This document shows, in pieces, positions 1-5,551 of a stretch of 34,188 nt of DNA (positions within the stretch are counted from its first letter, which is position 1; each line of letters begins with the position of its first letter). Origin of the DNA: Flavobacteriales bacterium (lineage in GTDB: Bacteria; Bacteroidota; Bacteroidia; Flavobacteriales; Flavobacteriaceae); NCBI GenBank assembly GCA_027061855.1, contig JAMOVT010000072.1, forward strand, positions 1 to 34,188, in the 5' to 3' direction. Below the pieces are notes generated by a model that worked only from the letters and a program-made list of their open reading frames with translations, did no database searches and was not told where the DNA came from. The position numbers and the translations under genes were made by a program.

Positions 1-38
1 TGAACCAGCGACACTCCCGAAGCAATTTCGGGATGCTC
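1..38 (-). pseudogene. pseudo-tRNA-Asn unit 1 (cut by window edge)
   Basis: Only the T-arm part, the substitute hairpin (TCCCGAA-ATTGC-TTCGGGA on the minus strand) and the 3' end of the D-arm are inside the window. Its 5' flank matches the type A spacer. The acceptor end lies outside the window, so the array continues to the left for at least this unit. Confidence 0.7.
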
Positions 39-58
39 TATATCCCTTAATTCATTAT

Positions 59-89
59 AAAAAAAGGCAAGTGAATTTTTCCACTTGCC
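59..89 (-). terminator. terminator of pseudo-tRNA unit 2 (type A)
   Basis: Perfect 8-bp stem GGCAAGTG/CACTTGCC (66-73 with 82-89) and an 8-nt loop, followed on the minus strand by a run of seven T. Confidence 0.8.
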
Positions 90-97
90 TTTCTCTG

Positions 98-162
98 CTC
101 CTCCAGCTGGACTTGAACCAGCGACACTCCCGAAGCAAGTTCGGGATGCTCTAACCAATTGC
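98..162 (-). pseudogene. pseudo-tRNA-Asn unit 2
   Basis: The T-arm and 3' acceptor strand (99-105) are identical to the functional tRNA-Asn, and the D-arm stretch TTGGTTAGAGC is kept. The anticodon arm is replaced by the TCCCGAA...TTCGGGA hairpin. The 5' acceptor strand is replaced by an AT-rich flank, so a normal acceptor stem cannot form. In tRNA numbering the 7-nt loop would read ACTTGCT, with C instead of the near-universal U at position 33. Confidence 0.75.
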
Positions 163-164
163 AT

Positions 165-195
165 AAAAAAAGCACCTGCAAAACTTGTAAGTGCT
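165..195 (-). terminator. terminator of pseudo-tRNA unit 3 (type B)
   Basis: Imperfect hairpin with outer stem AGCAC/GTGCT (171-175 with 191-195), an inner stem and one mismatch, then a T-run on the minus strand. Confidence 0.7.
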
Positions 196-206
196 GGTCT
201 TCTATG

Positions 207-270
207 CTCCTCTATTTGGTCTAGACCGGCGACACTCCCGAAACAAGTTCGGGATGCTCTAACCAATTGC
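207..270 (-). pseudogene. pseudo-tRNA-Asn unit 3 (most diverged)
   Basis: This unit has the same layout as unit 2, but the T-arm and acceptor are mutated (plus-strand 211-229 differs at several positions from the other copies). The substitute anticodon hairpin, with loop ACTTGTT, and the D-arm stretch are kept. The greater decay suggests it is an older copy or is not under selection. Confidence 0.7.
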
Positions 271-272
271 AT

Positions 273-304
273 AAAAAAAGCACCTACAAAAACTTGTAAG
301 TGCT
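273..304 (-). terminator. terminator of pseudo-tRNA unit 4 (type B)
   Basis: Hairpin AGCAC.TACAA/TTGTA.GTGCT (279-289 with 294-304) with one mismatch, followed by a T-run on the minus strand. Confidence 0.75.
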
Positions 305-317
305 TAGTCATTTTTTG

Positions 318-373
318 CTCCTCCAGCTGGACTTGAACCAGCGACACTCCCGAAGCAAGTTCGGGATGCTCTA
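318..373 (-). pseudogene. pseudo-tRNA-Asn unit 4
   Basis: The T-arm and acceptor 3' strand (319-325) match the functional gene, and the TCCCGAA...TTCGGGA hairpin replaces the anticodon arm. Upstream of the D-arm remnant TAGAGC the sequence is the type A flank, so most of the D-arm and the whole 5' acceptor strand are missing. Confidence 0.75.
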
Positions 374-391
374 TATCCCTTAATTCATTAT

Positions 392-422
392 AAAAAAAGG
401 CAAGTGAATTTTTCCACTTGCC
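392..422 (-). terminator. terminator of pseudo-tRNA unit 5 (type A)
   Basis: Stem GGCAAGTG/CACTTGCC (399-406 with 415-422) followed by a run of T on the minus strand. It repeats the hairpin that follows the functional tRNA-Asn. Confidence 0.8.
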
Positions 423-430
423 TTTCTCTG

Positions 431-483
431 CTCCTCCAGCTGGACTTGAACCAGCGACACTCCCGAAGCAATTTCGGGATGCT
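431..483 (-). pseudogene. pseudo-tRNA-Asn unit 5
   Basis: This is the unit immediately downstream of the functional tRNA-Asn. The T-arm and acceptor 3' strand (432-438) are intact, the substitute hairpin has loop ATTGC, and the 5' flank is type A. It is nearly identical to unit 4 apart from one hairpin-loop base and the downstream spacer type. Confidence 0.75.
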
Positions 484-504
484 CTATATCCCTTAATTCA
501 TTAT

Positions 505-535
505 AAAAAAAGGCAAGTGAATTTTTCCACTTGCC
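505..535 (-). terminator. tRNA-Asn terminator (type A)
   Basis: Stem GGCAAGTG/CACTTGCC (512-519 with 528-535), 8-nt loop and T7 on the minus strand, starting 9 nt past the tRNA 3' end. This is the natural end of the tRNA-Asn transcript. Confidence 0.85.
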
Positions 536-543
536 TTTCTCTG

Positions 544-617
544 CTCCTCCAGCTGGACTTGAACCAGCGACACCCTGATTAACAGTCAGGTGCTCTAACC
601 AACTGAGCTATGGAGGA
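544..617 (-). tRNA. tRNA-Asn (anticodon GTT)
   Basis: A full 74-nt cloverleaf on the minus strand. The 7-bp acceptor TCCTCCA/TGGAGGA (611-617 with 545-551) carries discriminator G at 544. The D-arm contains TTGGTTAGAGC, the anticodon stem CCTGA/TCAGG encloses loop CTGTTAA with anticodon GTT, and the T-arm has loop TTCAAGT. CCA is not encoded, since the discriminator is followed by CAG, so it must be added after transcription. It has its own promoter upstream and a terminator just downstream. The tRNA-like array that follows derives from this gene or a sister copy. Confidence 0.97.
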
Positions 618-635
618 ATTTTGCGATTGCGAGTG

Positions 636-665
636 CAAATATAAAACGAATTCTATAAATACCAA
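636..665 (-). promoter_or_regulatory. tRNA-Asn promoter, Bacteroidota type
   Basis: On the minus strand, TTG (663-665) is followed 19 nt later by TATATTTG (636-643), a perfect match to the Bacteroidota housekeeping consensus TTG-N(17-23)-TAnnTTTG. The -7 element and its downstream flank (629-646) share 18 identical bases with the promoter of the tRNA-Asp region at 22127-22144. Initiation should fall near 625-630, giving a short tRNA leader. Confidence 0.85.
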
Positions 666-719
666 AAAATTTTTTATAATTTTTTTACTCGCAAATCACT
701 ATTTTGGTAATCCTTTGAT

Positions 720-1544
720 TTATAACATCTTTAGAAAATCCACCTCTTTTTTGGTCAAATGGCGCCAGTGTCCGCGTTTCAAATCTTTTTTGGTTAAACC
801 GGCAAATAATACACGATCCAATTTGATTACATCATATCCCAAGTGTTCAAAAATGCGGCGGACTATGCGGTTTCTTCCCGAATGGATTTTTACTCCTACT
901 TCCGAATGAGGTGCCCCTTTGATAAAGGAGATATCATCCACTTGGATTTCTCCGTCTTCCAGTTTCAATCCGTTTCGGATTTTGTCCAAATCGGAAGGTT
1001 TGAGATTTTTATCGAGTTTTACATGATAAATTTTCTCCACATTATGACGTGGATGTGTCAATTTTTTTGCCAAATCGCCATCATTGGTAAACAATAAAAC
1101 GCCCGTAGTGTTTCGATCCAATCTACCAACGGGATAAATACGTACGGGAGCGGATTTTTCTACCAATTCCATTACTGTTTTCCTTCCTTTTTCATCTTCG
1201 GTAGTGGTGATAAAATTCTTCGGCTTGTTTAGCAATACATATACCTTTTTCTCAGGTTTTATGGTTTCTCCGTTAAACTGTACTTTGTCTCCGGGCTTTA
1301 CTTTATAACCCATTTCCGTGACAGTTTTCCCGTTTACGCTTACTGCTCCCGTTTGAATCAATACATCCGCTTCTCTACGTGAGGCGATTCCCGCATGTGC
1401 CAAATATTTGTTTAAACGCATTGTTCCGTCATCTTTGGGAAGCGGTTTGGGTTTCGGCCCTCTCTTTTTATAAGGTTTACCGAATTTGTTTTTCGGCGCA
1501 AATTGTTTCTTGTTTCCTTTCTTTCCTTGTTTTCTCTCTTTCAT
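720..1544 (-). CDS. rluB: RluB/RsuA-family 23S/16S rRNA pseudouridine synthase
   Basis: This 274-residue protein should isomerise a specific uridine of rRNA to pseudouridine in the cytoplasm. A lysine/proline-rich N-terminal tail (residues 1-40) precedes an S4 RNA-binding domain (about 42-90, beginning MRLNKYLAHAGIASRREAD). The RsuA/RluB/RluE/RluF catalytic domain follows (about 100-265), with the GRLDRNTTG motif carrying the catalytic aspartate near residue 143. I chose the ATG at 1544 rather than the in-frame ATG at 1592 because the extra 16 residues have no family character and would overlap the divergent gene's promoter region. Basic N-terminal tails are common in Bacteroidota members. 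Family assignment is firm; RluB versus a sister enzyme such as RluF or RsuA is not settled by sequence alone. Confidence 0.9.
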   Translation of the reverse strand: MKERKQGKKGNKKQFAPKNKFGKPYKKRGPKPKPLPKDDGTMRLNKYLAHAGIASRREADVLIQTGAVSVNGKTVTEMGYKVKPGDKVQFNGETIKPEKKVYVLLNKPKNFITTTEDEKGRKTVMELVEKSAPVRIYPVGRLDRNTTGVLLFTNDGDLAKKLTHPRHNVEKIYHVKLDKNLKPSDLDKIRNGLKLEDGEIQVDDISFIKGAPHSEVGVKIHSGRNRIVRRIFEHLGYDVIKLDRVLFAGLTKKDLKRGHWRHLTKKEVDFLKML

Positions 1545-1645
1545 AGTTGTATTTTTTAATATGCATCTTTTCGCAATAACTATACCATGCAAAGATATGA
1601 CAAATTGTCACAGCTTTATGGAAAATTCCTGTGGCACATTTATTG

Positions 1646-1653
1646 TAAATTTG
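1646..1653 (+). promoter_or_regulatory. possible -7 box for the thioredoxin/glutaredoxin gene
   Basis: TAAATTTG matches TAnnTTTG and lies 23 nt before the chosen ATG at 1677. No TTG occurs at the expected distance upstream, so this is a half-match only. Confidence 0.4.
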
Positions 1654-1676
1654 CTGGTAAAAAAAACAGAAAGCCG

Positions 1677-2246
1677 ATGGAATTTATTCCCGTAAGAAAA
1701 AAGGAAGACATCAAATCCGGAAAAGACGGTAAAACTTATATTTTATTTTATAAAAAAGGAACTCCCAATTCCGACTGTGCATATGATAATTTAGCACGCG
1801 TAAAAGATGCAAAAGTTTATACCGTAGATGTCAATAATGTAAGAGATTTACATCAAATCTACGGAGTGAATTCCGTTCCTTCTCTTGTGATATTAAAGAA
1901 TGGGAAAGTCCAAAATATAGTGAAAGGTTGTCAAACGGATAACTATTTTTCACAATTGATACATGAGGAAGCCTCTTCCTATACTTCCGGAGAAGGAAAG
2001 CCGCAGAAAAGAGTGGTGGTATATACTACACCCACATGTCCGTATTGTACCAAAGTAAAACAATATTTGACCAAACACGGAATAAAATTTACAGAAGTAG
2101 ATGTGGCTTCCAATCCGGTTGCCGCGCAAGAGATGGTAAGGAAAAGCGGACAACGCGGAGTTCCGCAAACAGAAGTGGGAGGTCACATGATTATTGGATT
2201 TGACACCCAAAAATTAAGTAGAACATTAAATATACCAACAGAATAA
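1677..2246 (+). CDS. thioredoxin-like / glutaredoxin fusion protein
   Basis: A 189-residue cytoplasmic protein made of two thioredoxin folds. Residues 1-100 resemble thioredoxin, with the typical VPSLVILKNG cis-proline region near 68-76, but the CxxC site is gone: the expected place reads TPNSDCAY, a single cysteine near 34. Residues 112-189 are a glutaredoxin with an intact CPYC site (121-124) and the GVPQ cis-proline loop. The glutaredoxin half should carry the redox activity, reducing disulfides or glutathione/low-molecular-weight thiol adducts. The first half may only bind or position a partner (inference). The ATG at 1677 is preferred over the one at 1587, whose extra 30 residues show no domain and would include the putative -7 box. 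groES follows 21 bp later and may be co-transcribed. Confidence 0.8.
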   Translation: MEFIPVRKKEDIKSGKDGKTYILFYKKGTPNSDCAYDNLARVKDAKVYTVDVNNVRDLHQIYGVNSVPSLVILKNGKVQNIVKGCQTDNYFSQLIHEEASSYTSGEGKPQKRVVVYTTPTCPYCTKVKQYLTKHGIKFTEVDVASNPVAAQEMVRKSGQRGVPQTEVGGHMIIGFDTQKLSRTLNIPTE

Positions 2247-2267
2247 AAAAACCAAAAATTTACAGAT

Positions 2268-2555
2268 ATGAGAGAACTACAACCTTTAAACGAAAATGTA
2301 TTATTGGAATTAACCGATGAGTTTACCGAAGAAAAAACTCCTTCCGGAATCATTATTCCCGATAGCGCCAAAGAAAAACCTTCTTTGGGAAGAGTAATTG
2401 CATTGGGTAATATAGAAAAACCCGCTGTAAATGCAGGTGATGTGGTAATGTATAAGAAATTTGCCGGAAATAAAGTAGAACTAGACGGCAAAGAGTACTT
2501 GATTTTGCCCTATGCAGACATTTTGGCTAAAATATCCGAAGTAGACAGTATTTAA
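2268..2555 (+). CDS. groES: co-chaperonin GroES (Hsp10)
   Basis: A 95-residue protein of normal GroES length. It shows the mobile loop that docks on GroEL (about residues 18-33, ending SGIIIPDSAKEK) and the beta-barrel signature GDVVMYKKFAGNKVELDGKEY, closing with ILPYADILAKI. In the cell it would form the heptameric lid of the GroEL folding chamber. groEL is not next to it: a terminator and then acpP follow. It is either separated from groEL in this genome or a second GroES copy. No CIRCE-like operator is visible upstream. Confidence 0.9.
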   Translation: MRELQPLNENVLLELTDEFTEEKTPSGIIIPDSAKEKPSLGRVIALGNIEKPAVNAGDVVMYKKFAGNKVELDGKEYLILPYADILAKISEVDSI

Positions 2556-2581
2556 TTTAGAAATATGCTAAATGACCCTCT

Positions 2582-2616
2582 AAAGCCCTGTTATAAGCAG
2601 GGCTTTATTGTTTTGG
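2582..2616 (+). terminator. Rho-independent terminator after groES
   Basis: Perfect 9-bp hairpin AAAGCCCTG/CAGGGCTTT (2582-2590 with 2598-2606), 7-nt loop, followed by ATTGTTTT. It ends the thioredoxin-groES transcript and shows that no groEL is read from this unit. Confidence 0.85.
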
Positions 2617-2695
2617 AGAGGTGATAAAAGTCCAAAAAATAAGCTCATAATCAGCTTAAAACAAGGCTATTTTTAAAAAAACTGACCAAAAAAAT

Positions 2696-2724
2696 TTGTA
2701 TATTTACAAAGTTTGTTATTTTTG
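2696..2724 (+). promoter_or_regulatory. acpP-fabF-rnc promoter
   Basis: TTG (2696-2698), 18-nt spacer, TATTTTTG (2717-2724): a full match to the Bacteroidota sigma-70 consensus. The acpP ATG lies 30 nt downstream of the -7 box. It probably drives acpP, fabF, rnc and the overlapping small gene, since no terminator interrupts them. Confidence 0.8.
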
Positions 2725-2754
2725 CCGAACATTAATCAATTAAAAATTAAAATT

Positions 2755-2991
2755 ATGTCTGACATTGCATCAAGAGTAAAAGCAATTATCGTTGACAAAT
2801 TAGGCGTTGACGAAAACGATGTAACCCCCGAAGCAAACTTTACAACTGACCTTGGGGCTGATTCGCTTGATACTGTAGAATTGATCATGGAGTTTGAAAG
2901 AGAATTTAATATCCAAATTCCTGACGATCAAGCCGAACAAATCCAAACAGTAGGTCAAGCGATCAAATACATTGAAGAAGCACTAAACTAG
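2755..2991 (+). CDS. acpP: acyl carrier protein
   Basis: A 78-residue acidic protein that carries growing fatty acyl chains on a 4'-phosphopantetheine arm during type II fatty acid synthesis. The attachment serine is Ser37 in the signature [11 protein letters not shown]. Length and helical pattern are those of typical AcpP. The ATG at 2755 was chosen because the upstream in-frame residues fall inside the promoter. fabF follows after 6 bp, the usual arrangement across bacteria. Confidence 0.97.
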   Translation: MSDIASRVKAIIVDKLGVDENDVTPEANFTTDLGADSLDTVELIMEFEREFNIQIPDDQAEQIQTVGQAIKYIEEALN

Positions 2992-2997
2992 AATTTT

Positions 2998-4245
2998 ATG
3001 GAGCTAAAACGAGTAGTAGTTACCGGGATGGGAGCATTAACTCCCATTGGGAACAATGTGCAGGAATACTGGCAAGGTCTAAAATCCGGAGTCAGTGGAG
3101 CCGGGCCCATTACCCGCATGGATCCCGAAAAATTCAAAACTCGTTTTGCTTGTGAAGTTAAAAATTTCGATCCACTTGCCCACTTCGACAGAAAAGAGGT
3201 GCGCAAGATGGATCTTTACACACAATTTGCCATGGTTGCTGCAGACGAGGCGATCAACGATGCAAAATTTGATTTTGAAAAGCTCAATAGAAATCGAGTA
3301 GGAGTAATATTCGGTTCGGGTATAGGCGGATTAAAAACCTATGAAGACGAACTTAGAAACTTTTTTTCGGGAGACGGAACACCGCGTTTCAATCCTTTTT
3401 TTATTCCTAAAATGATTTCGGATATGGCCGCAGGGCTGATATCCATTAAACATAAATTTCACGGTCCCAATTATGCGACCGTTTCGGCTTGTGCCACTTC
3501 TTCTCATGCCATTATCGATGCCTTTAATATTTTACGATTGGGAATGGCTGATGTGATTATTTCCGGAGGAGCGGAAGCATCGATTACTAATGCAGGTGTG
3601 GGCGGATTTAATGCCTTACGTGCATTATCAACCCGTAATGATGACCCTAAAACGGCTTCCCGCCCTTTTGATAAAGATCGTGACGGATTTGTTATCGGAG
3701 AAGGAGCAGGCGCCCTGGTTTTGGAAACTTATGAGCATGCCAAAGCACGCGGTGCTAAAATATATGCCGAAATTTTGGGTGTGGGTATGTCCGCAGATGC
3801 CTATCATATGACAGCCCCTCATCCGGAAGGACTGGGCGCCGCTCTGGTAATGGAAAATGCCTTGAATGATGCCAACCTCCAACCCCAAGCCATTGATTAT
3901 GTAAACGTGCACGGAACTTCCACTCCATTGGGAGATATTTCAGAAGCACAAGCTATTACCAAAGTTTTTGGTGAGCATGCTTATAAATTGAATATCAGTA
4001 GTACAAAATCCATGACCGGCCATTTGCTGGGTGCAGCCGGAGTTGTTGAAGCCATTGCCTCGGTATTGGCTATTCAAAATAATTTGGTGCCACCTACCAT
4101 CAATCATTTTACAGATGATCCCGAAATTGATTCTAAATTGAACTTTACCTTTAATGAACCTCAGGAAAGAGCTGTAAATGTGGCTATTAGCAATACGTTT
4201 GGGTTTGGTGGTCATAACGCATCTATTATTTTTGGAAAATTCTAA
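2998..4245 (+). CDS. fabF: beta-ketoacyl-ACP synthase II
   Basis: This 415-residue condensing enzyme elongates acyl-ACP with malonyl-ACP in fatty acid synthesis and is full length for KAS II. The nucleophilic cysteine is in VSACATSSH (Cys165). The two catalytic histidines are in NVHGTSTPLGD (near 305) and TKSMTGHLLGAAG (near 342), and the C-terminal NTFGFGGHNAS motif is present. It lies between acpP and rnc, 6 bp and 12 bp away, in the classical cluster. Confidence 0.97.
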   Translation: MELKRVVVTGMGALTPIGNNVQEYWQGLKSGVSGAGPITRMDPEKFKTRFACEVKNFDPLAHFDRKEVRKMDLYTQFAMVAADEAINDAKFDFEKLNRNRVGVIFGSGIGGLKTYEDELRNFFSGDGTPRFNPFFIPKMISDMAAGLISIKHKFHGPNYATVSACATSSHAIIDAFNILRLGMADVIISGGAEASITNAGVGGFNALRALSTRNDDPKTASRPFDKDRDGFVIGEGAGALVLETYEHAKARGAKIYAEILGVGMSADAYHMTAPHPEGLGAALVMENALNDANLQPQAIDYVNVHGTSTPLGDISEAQAITKVFGEHAYKLNISSTKSMTGHLLGAAGVVEAIASVLAIQNNLVPPTINHFTDDPEIDSKLNFTFNEPQERAVNVAISNTFGFGGHNASIIFGKF

Positions 4246-4257
4246 ATATTTTCTCTT

Positions 4258-5007
4258 TTGAAATTCCTTAAAAGCTTTTTTTCGACCAAGAAAAGAGAGC
4301 ATAAAGAGCTGCAAAACAAACTAAAAAGTATTTTGCCTTTTAAGCCCTCCGATTACTCTTTGTATGAAGAAGCCTTGACACATAAAATAGAAAATATTAC
4401 CGACGAGCAAGGAAATAAAATCAATAATGAAAGATTGGAATTTCTGGGTGATGCCGTTATCGAAAATGTAATTTCCGAATTCCTTTTTAAAGAAATGCCT
4501 ATGGCAAAAGAAGGAGAGCTGAGTATTATGCGTGCCAAAATTGTAAACCGCAAACATCTGAATGAATTAGGGAATAATCTCAGAATCACCGATCTTCTTC
4601 AAAAGCATTTTCATAACAATCAATTAGGAAAAAACATAAGCGGAAATCTATATGAAGCCTTGGTAGGCGCTATTTTTCTGGATAAGGGCTATAAAGGGGC
4701 CAAGCGTTTTATTTACAAAAGCATGATCGATCCTTATATCGACTTGGAAAAACTCGATAAAAAAATAAGCAGTTACAAAAGCTATATTATTGAATGGGCG
4801 CAAAAAAATCATCTCGATTATCAATTCAATGCCGAAAAGGATGTGAATAACGGACGTAATAATTACTATAAAGTAAACTTTTATTTGGATAACAATAAGG
4901 TGAGTTACGGTCGTTCAAGCAGTAAAAAGAAAGCCGAGGAAATAGCCGCCCGGAGAGCTTATTACACTTTAAATATCGAGTCGAATGGCAAGAATCAAAA
5001 AACATAG
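4258..5007 (+). CDS. rnc: ribonuclease III
   Basis: A 249-residue double-strand-specific endoribonuclease that processes rRNA precursors and structured mRNAs. The RNase III signature NERLEFLGDAV is at 57-67, with the second metal-binding stretch YEALVGAIFLDKG downstream, and a double-stranded RNA-binding domain fills about 175-245. The start is the TTG at 4258. An in-frame stop (the fabF TAA) lies 12 bp upstream and the first downstream ATG falls inside the catalytic domain, so a non-ATG start is forced. The 3' end overlaps the next gene by 23 bp. Confidence 0.93.
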   Translation: MKFLKSFFSTKKREHKELQNKLKSILPFKPSDYSLYEEALTHKIENITDEQGNKINNERLEFLGDAVIENVISEFLFKEMPMAKEGELSIMRAKIVNRKHLNELGNNLRITDLLQKHFHNNQLGKNISGNLYEALVGAIFLDKGYKGAKRFIYKSMIDPYIDLEKLDKKISSYKSYIIEWAQKNHLDYQFNAEKDVNNGRNNYYKVNFYLDNNKVSYGRSSSKKKAEEIAARRAYYTLNIESNGKNQKT

Positions 5008-5473
5008 ATTACGTTCCGGCTATCATCTTGAAGATACTTTTACTGTGATAGGAATCACAACGGATGTTTCACCGGTGAAAATAATTTTTGATTTTAACCG
5101 GCTTTTACCTGTTCAGTTTACTTTAAATAAAATTCCTTTAATTTCGACTATAAATGATTTTGGAGAAATAAAAATTCCTATTTATATCTCTATGGAAGAG
5201 AAAAAGGAAGATACTGCCGTGGTAATATTCGGAAATCAGATTCGTTTGGAAAAGAAAAATCCGGCCGAGATGTTTGCGGTTGAATCATTGCATTATATTG
5301 TTCCCGCTTTAAAGACTTTCCAGTATTTTATTTTTATTCCGGCAAATCACAGGTTATCATTTGATGAAATTCAATCCAAATTTAAAACCGGTTATTTTAC
5401 CTATCTTGAAGAAGTGGATATTCATAAGTTTACTCCCTTTCCGGTTTTTCCTCCACGGGAAGCCTATTCTTAA
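4985..5473 (+). CDS. IPExxxVDY-family-like small protein of unknown function
   Basis: 162 residues, no signal peptide and no membrane segment. In many Flavobacteriia the gene straight after rnc encodes a protein of this size with a conserved IPExxxVDY motif and no known function. Here the equivalent stretch reads VPALKTFQYF (residues 106-115), keeping the proline and the final tyrosine but losing E, V and D. Position, overlap with rnc and length support the assignment, but the motif is clearly diverged. Pyruvate kinase often comes next in relatives; here an OmpA lipoprotein gene does. It is translationally coupled to rnc by the 23-bp overlap. Confidence 0.6.
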   Translation: MARIKKHRLRSGYHLEDTFTVIGITTDVSPVKIIFDFNRLLPVQFTLNKIPLISTINDFGEIKIPIYISMEEKKEDTAVVIFGNQIRLEKKNPAEMFAVESLHYIVPALKTFQYFIFIPANHRLSFDEIQSKFKTGYFTYLEEVDIHKFTPFPVFPPREAYS

Positions 5474-5518
5474 TTTTTTTTATACAATTTTTAATGCTTT
5501 TTTTGAGTTATATTGTAT

Positions 5519-5526
5519 TATCTTTG
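5519..5526 (+). promoter_or_regulatory. possible -7 box for the OmpA lipoprotein gene
   Basis: TATCTTTG fits TAnnTTTG and lies 25 nt before the ATG at 5552. The nearest upstream TTG is only 13 nt away (5503-5505), shorter than the usual spacer, so the promoter is uncertain. Confidence 0.45.
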
Positions 5527-5551
5527 TTTTAAAATAAATACAATAATATCT

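Larger units (their letters stand above)
1..541 (-). repeat. tandem array of degenerate tRNA-Asn copies with terminators
   Basis: Read on the minus strand, the region downstream of the intact tRNA-Asn holds five tRNA-like units, the last cut by the window edge. The conserved acceptor/T-arm segment recurs at 109-113 bp spacing (acceptor strands near 99, 208, 319, 432 and 545). Each unit keeps part of the D-arm, the T-arm and the 3' acceptor strand, but the anticodon arm is replaced by a hairpin of the form TCCCGAA-(5 nt)-TTCGGGA, and the 5' acceptor strand is lost. A Rho-independent terminator follows each unit. There are two spacer subtypes: type A has the terminator stem GGCAAGTG/CACTTGCC (near 66, 399 and 512), and type B has AGCAC.TACAA/TTGTA.GTGCT (near 171 and 279). 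The next unit's 5' flank always matches the spacer subtype before it, so flank and terminator were duplicated as one block. No protein-coding content is credible here. Confidence 0.85.

Noticed and set aside
98-162. functional tRNA-Gln reading (TTG in the anticodon position of the substitute hairpin)
   Set aside because: Position 33 is C or A rather than U, and no acceptor stem can form because the 5' strand is missing.
85-336. 83-codon plus-strand ORF with repeated LPKQVRDALTNC segments
   Set aside because: It is the translation of the antisense of the tRNA-Asn-like repeats; the peptide repeats follow the tRNA copies.
1-617. CRISPR array
   Set aside because: The repeats are tRNA parts plus terminators at 109-113 bp spacing; there are no unique spacers of uniform length and no cas genes.
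2247-2267. CIRCE-type heat-shock operator before groES
   Set aside because: The 21-bp gap contains no inverted repeat of the CIRCE form.
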